64,000 nt of DNA from Polynucleobacter victoriensis. GTDB taxonomy: Bacteria; Pseudomonadota; Gammaproteobacteria; Burkholderiales; Burkholderiaceae. The stretch spans positions 248,001 through 312,000 of the forward strand of contig NZ_FYEX01000002.1 in NCBI RefSeq assembly GCF_900187875.1. Reading direction: 5' to 3'. Shown piece by piece: positions 61,398 through 64,000 of this stretch (position 1 is the stretch's first letter; every line of letters starts with the position of its first letter). The position numbers and the translations under genes were made by a program. Below the pieces are notes generated by a model. The model saw only the letters and a program-made list of their open reading frames with translations, searched no databases and had not been told where the DNA came from.

Positions 61398-62891
61398 TTA
61401 GCCATTCACTGGCATTGTGAAACTAGGTCCTTGAGTGATGGTTTCTGGCCAACGTTGAGTCACAGCCTTCATGCGGGTATAAAAACGCACCCCTTCTGGA
61501 CCATGCACATGATGATCTCCAAATAGGCTGCGCTTCCAACCACCAAATGAATGGAAGGCCATTGGCACTGGAATTGGTACGTTCACACCGACCATGCCCA
61601 CTTGGATGCGACTCACAAACTCTCTGGCTGTATTGCCATCTCTTGTAAAAATTGCCGTGCCATTACCAAACTCATGATCATTGATCAACTGAATCGCTGT
61701 GGCCACATCATCCACACGCATCACGCTTAATACAGGCCCAAAGATTTCTTCTTTGTAGATAGTCATATTAGGTTTAACGTTGTCAAACAAACAGCCACCT
61801 AAGAAGAAACCCTCTTCACAGCCAGGCACTTTGAGATTACGACCATCTACAACTAGCTTAGCGCCTTCTTTAACTCCAGCATCAACATAACCCTTGACCT
61901 TCTCTAAATGAACTTTGGTAACAAGTGGGCCCATCTCGGCGCCTGGCTTCATACCATTATCAATTTTGAGAGATTTAATACGTGTAGATAATTTTTCGAT
62001 CAAGGCGTCAGCGACGTTACCCACAGCTACTGCTACTGAGATAGCCATACAACGCTCACCAGCAGAACCATAAGCAGCACCCATCAGGGCATCAACTGCT
62101 TGATCTAAGTCTGCATCAGGCATCACCACCATGTGGTTCTTAGCGCCCCCTAAGGCTTGTACACGCTTACCGTTTTTCGCTGCAGTCTCATAGATATATG
62201 CGGCAATGGGTGTCGAGCCAACAAAACTCACAGCCTTCACATCAGGGTGTGCCAATAGAGCATCTACTGCAGTCTTATCACCATGAACGACATTGAAAAC
62301 ACCTTTGGGTAAGCCAGCCTCTTCTAACCATTTAGCCGCCAATAAGGTAGCTGATGGATCACGCTCAGAAGGTTTTAAAACGAATGTGTTGCCACAGGCA
62401 ATTGCCACTGGATACATCCACATCGGCACCATCGCTGGGAAATTAAAAGGAGTAATACCTGCACAAACCCCAACTGCTTGGCGCATGGTCCAAGCATCCA
62501 TACCCTTACCTATTTGCTCGGTGTACTCACCCTTTAATAACTGAGGAATACCACAGGCGAAATCAACCACTTCTAAACCACGCTGAATTTCACCCTTGGC
62601 ATCTTCAAATGTTTTGCCGTGCTCTCTGGTGATAACTTCTGCCATCTCATCGATGCGCTCTTCAATAATCGCCTTGAAGTTAAACATCACCTTCGCGCGT
62701 CGCGTGACAGGCGTGGTCGACCAAGCAGGAAAAGCAGCTTTAGCAGCAGCAACTGCTTTTGCAACGCCCTCAGCGTTCGCCAACTCAACTTGACGTCTGA
62801 CTTGACCCGTGGCCGGTTCAAAAACTGGGGCAGTAGTACCGCCGAAATGAGTGACCACACCATTGATATGGTGTCCTATTGTTTCTGACAT
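61398..62891 (-). CDS. mmsA: CoA-acylating methylmalonate-semialdehyde dehydrogenase
   Basis: 497 residues, aldehyde dehydrogenase fold. Catalytic Cys in GSAGERCMAISVAV, N-terminal VTREHGKTFEDAKGEIQRGLE, and PFNFPAMVPMWMYPVAIACG, all typical of the CoA-dependent MmsA group. Converts methylmalonate semialdehyde to propionyl-CoA in valine and inositol breakdown; the prpE gene at 45950 would feed the same propionyl-CoA pool. No other valine-pathway genes adjoin. Confidence 0.92.
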   Translation of the reverse strand: MSETIGHHINGVVTHFGGTTAPVFEPATGQVRRQVELANAEGVAKAVAAAKAAFPAWSTTPVTRRAKVMFNFKAIIEERIDEMAEVITREHGKTFEDAKGEIQRGLEVVDFACGIPQLLKGEYTEQIGKGMDAWTMRQAVGVCAGITPFNFPAMVPMWMYPVAIACGNTFVLKPSERDPSATLLAAKWLEEAGLPKGVFNVVHGDKTAVDALLAHPDVKAVSFVGSTPIAAYIYETAAKNGKRVQALGGAKNHMVVMPDADLDQAVDALMGAAYGSAGERCMAISVAVAVGNVADALIEKLSTRIKSLKIDNGMKPGAEMGPLVTKVHLEKVKGYVDAGVKEGAKLVVDGRNLKVPGCEEGFFLGGCLFDNVKPNMTIYKEEIFGPVLSVMRVDDVATAIQLINDHEFGNGTAIFTRDGNTAREFVSRIQVGMVGVNVPIPVPMAFHSFGGWKRSLFGDHHVHGPEGVRFYTRMKAVTQRWPETITQGPSFTMPVNG

Positions 62892-62949
62892 TTTGTCTCC
62901 TACTTGTTTTATATTCTTAGGGTTACCACTTTATCAAGATTCTATCTAA

Positions 62950-63237
62950 TTGGGTATTTTTAGGTTTTTTCTCATTTTTTGCGGGCTTGGACTGACTTTA
63001 GGCCAATTGTCTGGCTGCGCCATGGTGGCAGCCTACCCAGTGACTGCAGTCAGCGTTGGTTCTGCCGCAACCACTGGCAAAAGTCTGACTGATCACGCTG
63101 CCTCAGAAAGTACTGGGCACGATTGTTCAGTAATGAGGGTTTTTGATGGTCAGCCAGCTTGTGAAAAACGCCTGAAACCAAGCGATGTGCCGGTGCAAGA
63201 TTACAGTCGCAAGCAAAAGCTTGTGCCTGCGAACTAA
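62950..63237 (+). CDS. Small putative lipoprotein
   Basis: 95 residues starting with TTG; an N-terminal hydrophobic stretch ends in a lipobox (GQLSGCAMVAAYP), so Cys23 would carry lipid. The rest is hydrophilic with a Cys pair (HDCSVMRVFDGQPACEK) that may form a disulfide. It resembles short lipoproteins of unknown role in Burkholderiales. Divergent from mmsA. No ribosome site is clear, and the start is uncertain. Confidence 0.6.
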   Translation: MGIFRFFLIFCGLGLTLGQLSGCAMVAAYPVTAVSVGSAATTGKSLTDHAASESTGHDCSVMRVFDGQPACEKRLKPSDVPVQDYSRKQKLVPAN

Positions 63238-63264
63238 ATTAGACTTACCTGTCCAAGTACAGGT

Positions 63265-63753
63265 TTATTGCAGGGTGTCTTTAAGGGCAGGCAAGATAGG
63301 TAGAGCCACTACTTCTATGCCCTCTTCACGCAATTCTGCAGTTTCATCAGCAGTAGCGTGGCCACGAATACTTCTTTCAGGAGCTTCACGGTAATGAATT
63401 TTTCTAGCTTCTTCAGCAAAGTCATTACCAACATCTTCAGTCTTACTAATTAGTTCACGCATTGCCTTCATCACAGTAGCCTGAACCTTGGCTTGTAAAT
63501 TAGCTTGCTCTTGGCCAGTTAAGACCATTGAATTACCCATACTGACACCCTCTTCTGGTGCAGCAACTGGCGCGAGCTCCCTATTTGAGTGCTTGGCAAT
63601 TCTTGGCGCCGATGGCAAGCGCGATACTTCATGACTGTCACATACCGGGCAGGTTAGTAAACCGTTTTCTTGTTGTTCTAGAGCATCCGCTTCAGAAGCA
63701 AACCAGCCTTCAAAGTGGTGATCTAAATGACAAACGAGGTTATAGACTTTCAT
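63265..63753 (-). CDS. DUF1178 family protein
   Basis: 162 residues. DUF1178 pattern: KVYNLVCHLDHHFEGWFAS, then a CxxC zinc site (LTCPVCDSHEVSRLPSAP), a middle helical part, and GNDFAEEARKIHYREAPERSIRGHATADETAEL. Cytosolic, unknown function, often beside ppa or NADH genes. Convergent with the small lipoprotein gene (27 bases between stops). Confidence 0.85.
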   Translation of the reverse strand: MKVYNLVCHLDHHFEGWFASEADALEQQENGLLTCPVCDSHEVSRLPSAPRIAKHSNRELAPVAAPEEGVSMGNSMVLTGQEQANLQAKVQATVMKAMRELISKTEDVGNDFAEEARKIHYREAPERSIRGHATADETAELREEGIEVVALPILPALKDTLQ

Positions 63754-63912
63754 GGAATTCGATTGATGTTTTTAATAAGTGTTGCAAAAAGCGTAGTTTT
63801 TTTACTAATAATGAAATTGTGCCATAAAGCCCCGATAAGACTAGGGATTATCCCTATGAGAAATCTGCTATAAATACTACAAATATTTCAAATAAAAAAG
63901 ATAAGCAAATAC

Positions 63913-64000
63913 ATGCATTTAACTACTCAAAGAATTGAGCAACAGCAAGTGCTGAAATGCTTCCTCACAAGCTTATTCTGTTCGCTGATTTTTTTTGGCC
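63913..64000 (+). CDS. Start of a gene cut by the window end
   Basis: An ATG at 63913 opens a frame of 29 codons that runs off the window (MHLTTQRIEQQQVLKCFLTS, then a hydrophobic stretch). It might be the N-terminal signal or membrane helix of a larger protein. No clear ribosome site. Family cannot be told. Confidence 0.3.
   Translation, partial: MHLTTQRIEQQQVLKCFLTSLFCSLIFFG

Noticed and set aside
1..64000. CRISPR arrays, insertion sequences, integrases, prophage genes, rRNA
   Set aside because: No spaced repeat arrays, transposase or integrase motifs, phage structural genes or rRNA sequence were seen on either strand.

Overview
The window looks like a piece of chromosome from a small-genome, fairly AT-rich freshwater betaproteobacterium (Burkholderiales), most like Polynucleobacter. 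This rests on gene content and order (rlmE/yhbY divergent, ftsH-folP-glmM, carA-carB-greA-DUF4149, ppx/ppk next to phoR-phoB-phoU-pst) and on recall of protein families; no database search was possible.

Bases 1-12,000 are an accessory zone. Small stress and metal genes lie here: a tautomerase with a MarR regulator; MarR-CDGSH-DoxX; a TRIC channel; a YbaL-type antiporter; a copper-handling group; a CoiA-like nuclease; a PQQ dehydrogenase; a methyltransferase. They are separated by tRNA 3'-end scars and by a 17-bp palindrome TGTCG-N7-CGACA present six times. Two nearly identical ~104-bp repeats (tRNA 3' end, its terminator, the palindrome) bracket ybaL. Degenerate tRNA-Arg 3' ends at 8401 and 10431 lie in series with the intact tRNA-Arg(TCT) at 11677-11753, each separated by one gene. 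This is the footprint of repeated site-specific insertion at tRNA genes, although no integrase is visible.

Bases 11,860-17,433 hold an arsenate reductase, a small unknown acidic protein, a BLUF photoreceptor with an FNR-type box upstream, tRNA-Pro(TGG), and a QseBC-like two-component system. The latter is the end of an SHP / diheme cytochrome c / cytochrome b operon.

Bases 17,530-31,600 form a large phosphate regulon. A PlsC acyltransferase is divergent from a PlcP-like phosphoesterase, an Agt-like glycosyltransferase and an OlsB-like N-acyltransferase, which together suggest phosphate-saving lipid replacement. Then come ppx and ppk (divergent) and the pstSCAB-phoU-phoB-phoR operon. TGTCA half-sites with 11-base spacing (candidate Pho boxes) lie before plcP/plsC, olsB, ppx, ppk and pstS. 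An arsR-arsC-acr3 operon follows directly, with a second copy of the small acidic protein family beside arsR.

Bases 34,700-64,000 are mainly housekeeping: glmM, folP, ftsH, rlmE, yhbY, greA, carAB, prpE, mltD-like, gloB, a methyltransferase, rnhA, an RND efflux pair, dnaQ, an eptA-PAP2-dgkA lipid A group, hemN, mmsA and small proteins. Several convergent genes carry strong hairpins inside their 3' coding ends. The most novel items are the paralogous small Y[DE]DL proteins beside arsenate genes, the tRNA-scar/palindrome cassettes, and the Pho-boxed lipid-remodelling cluster.
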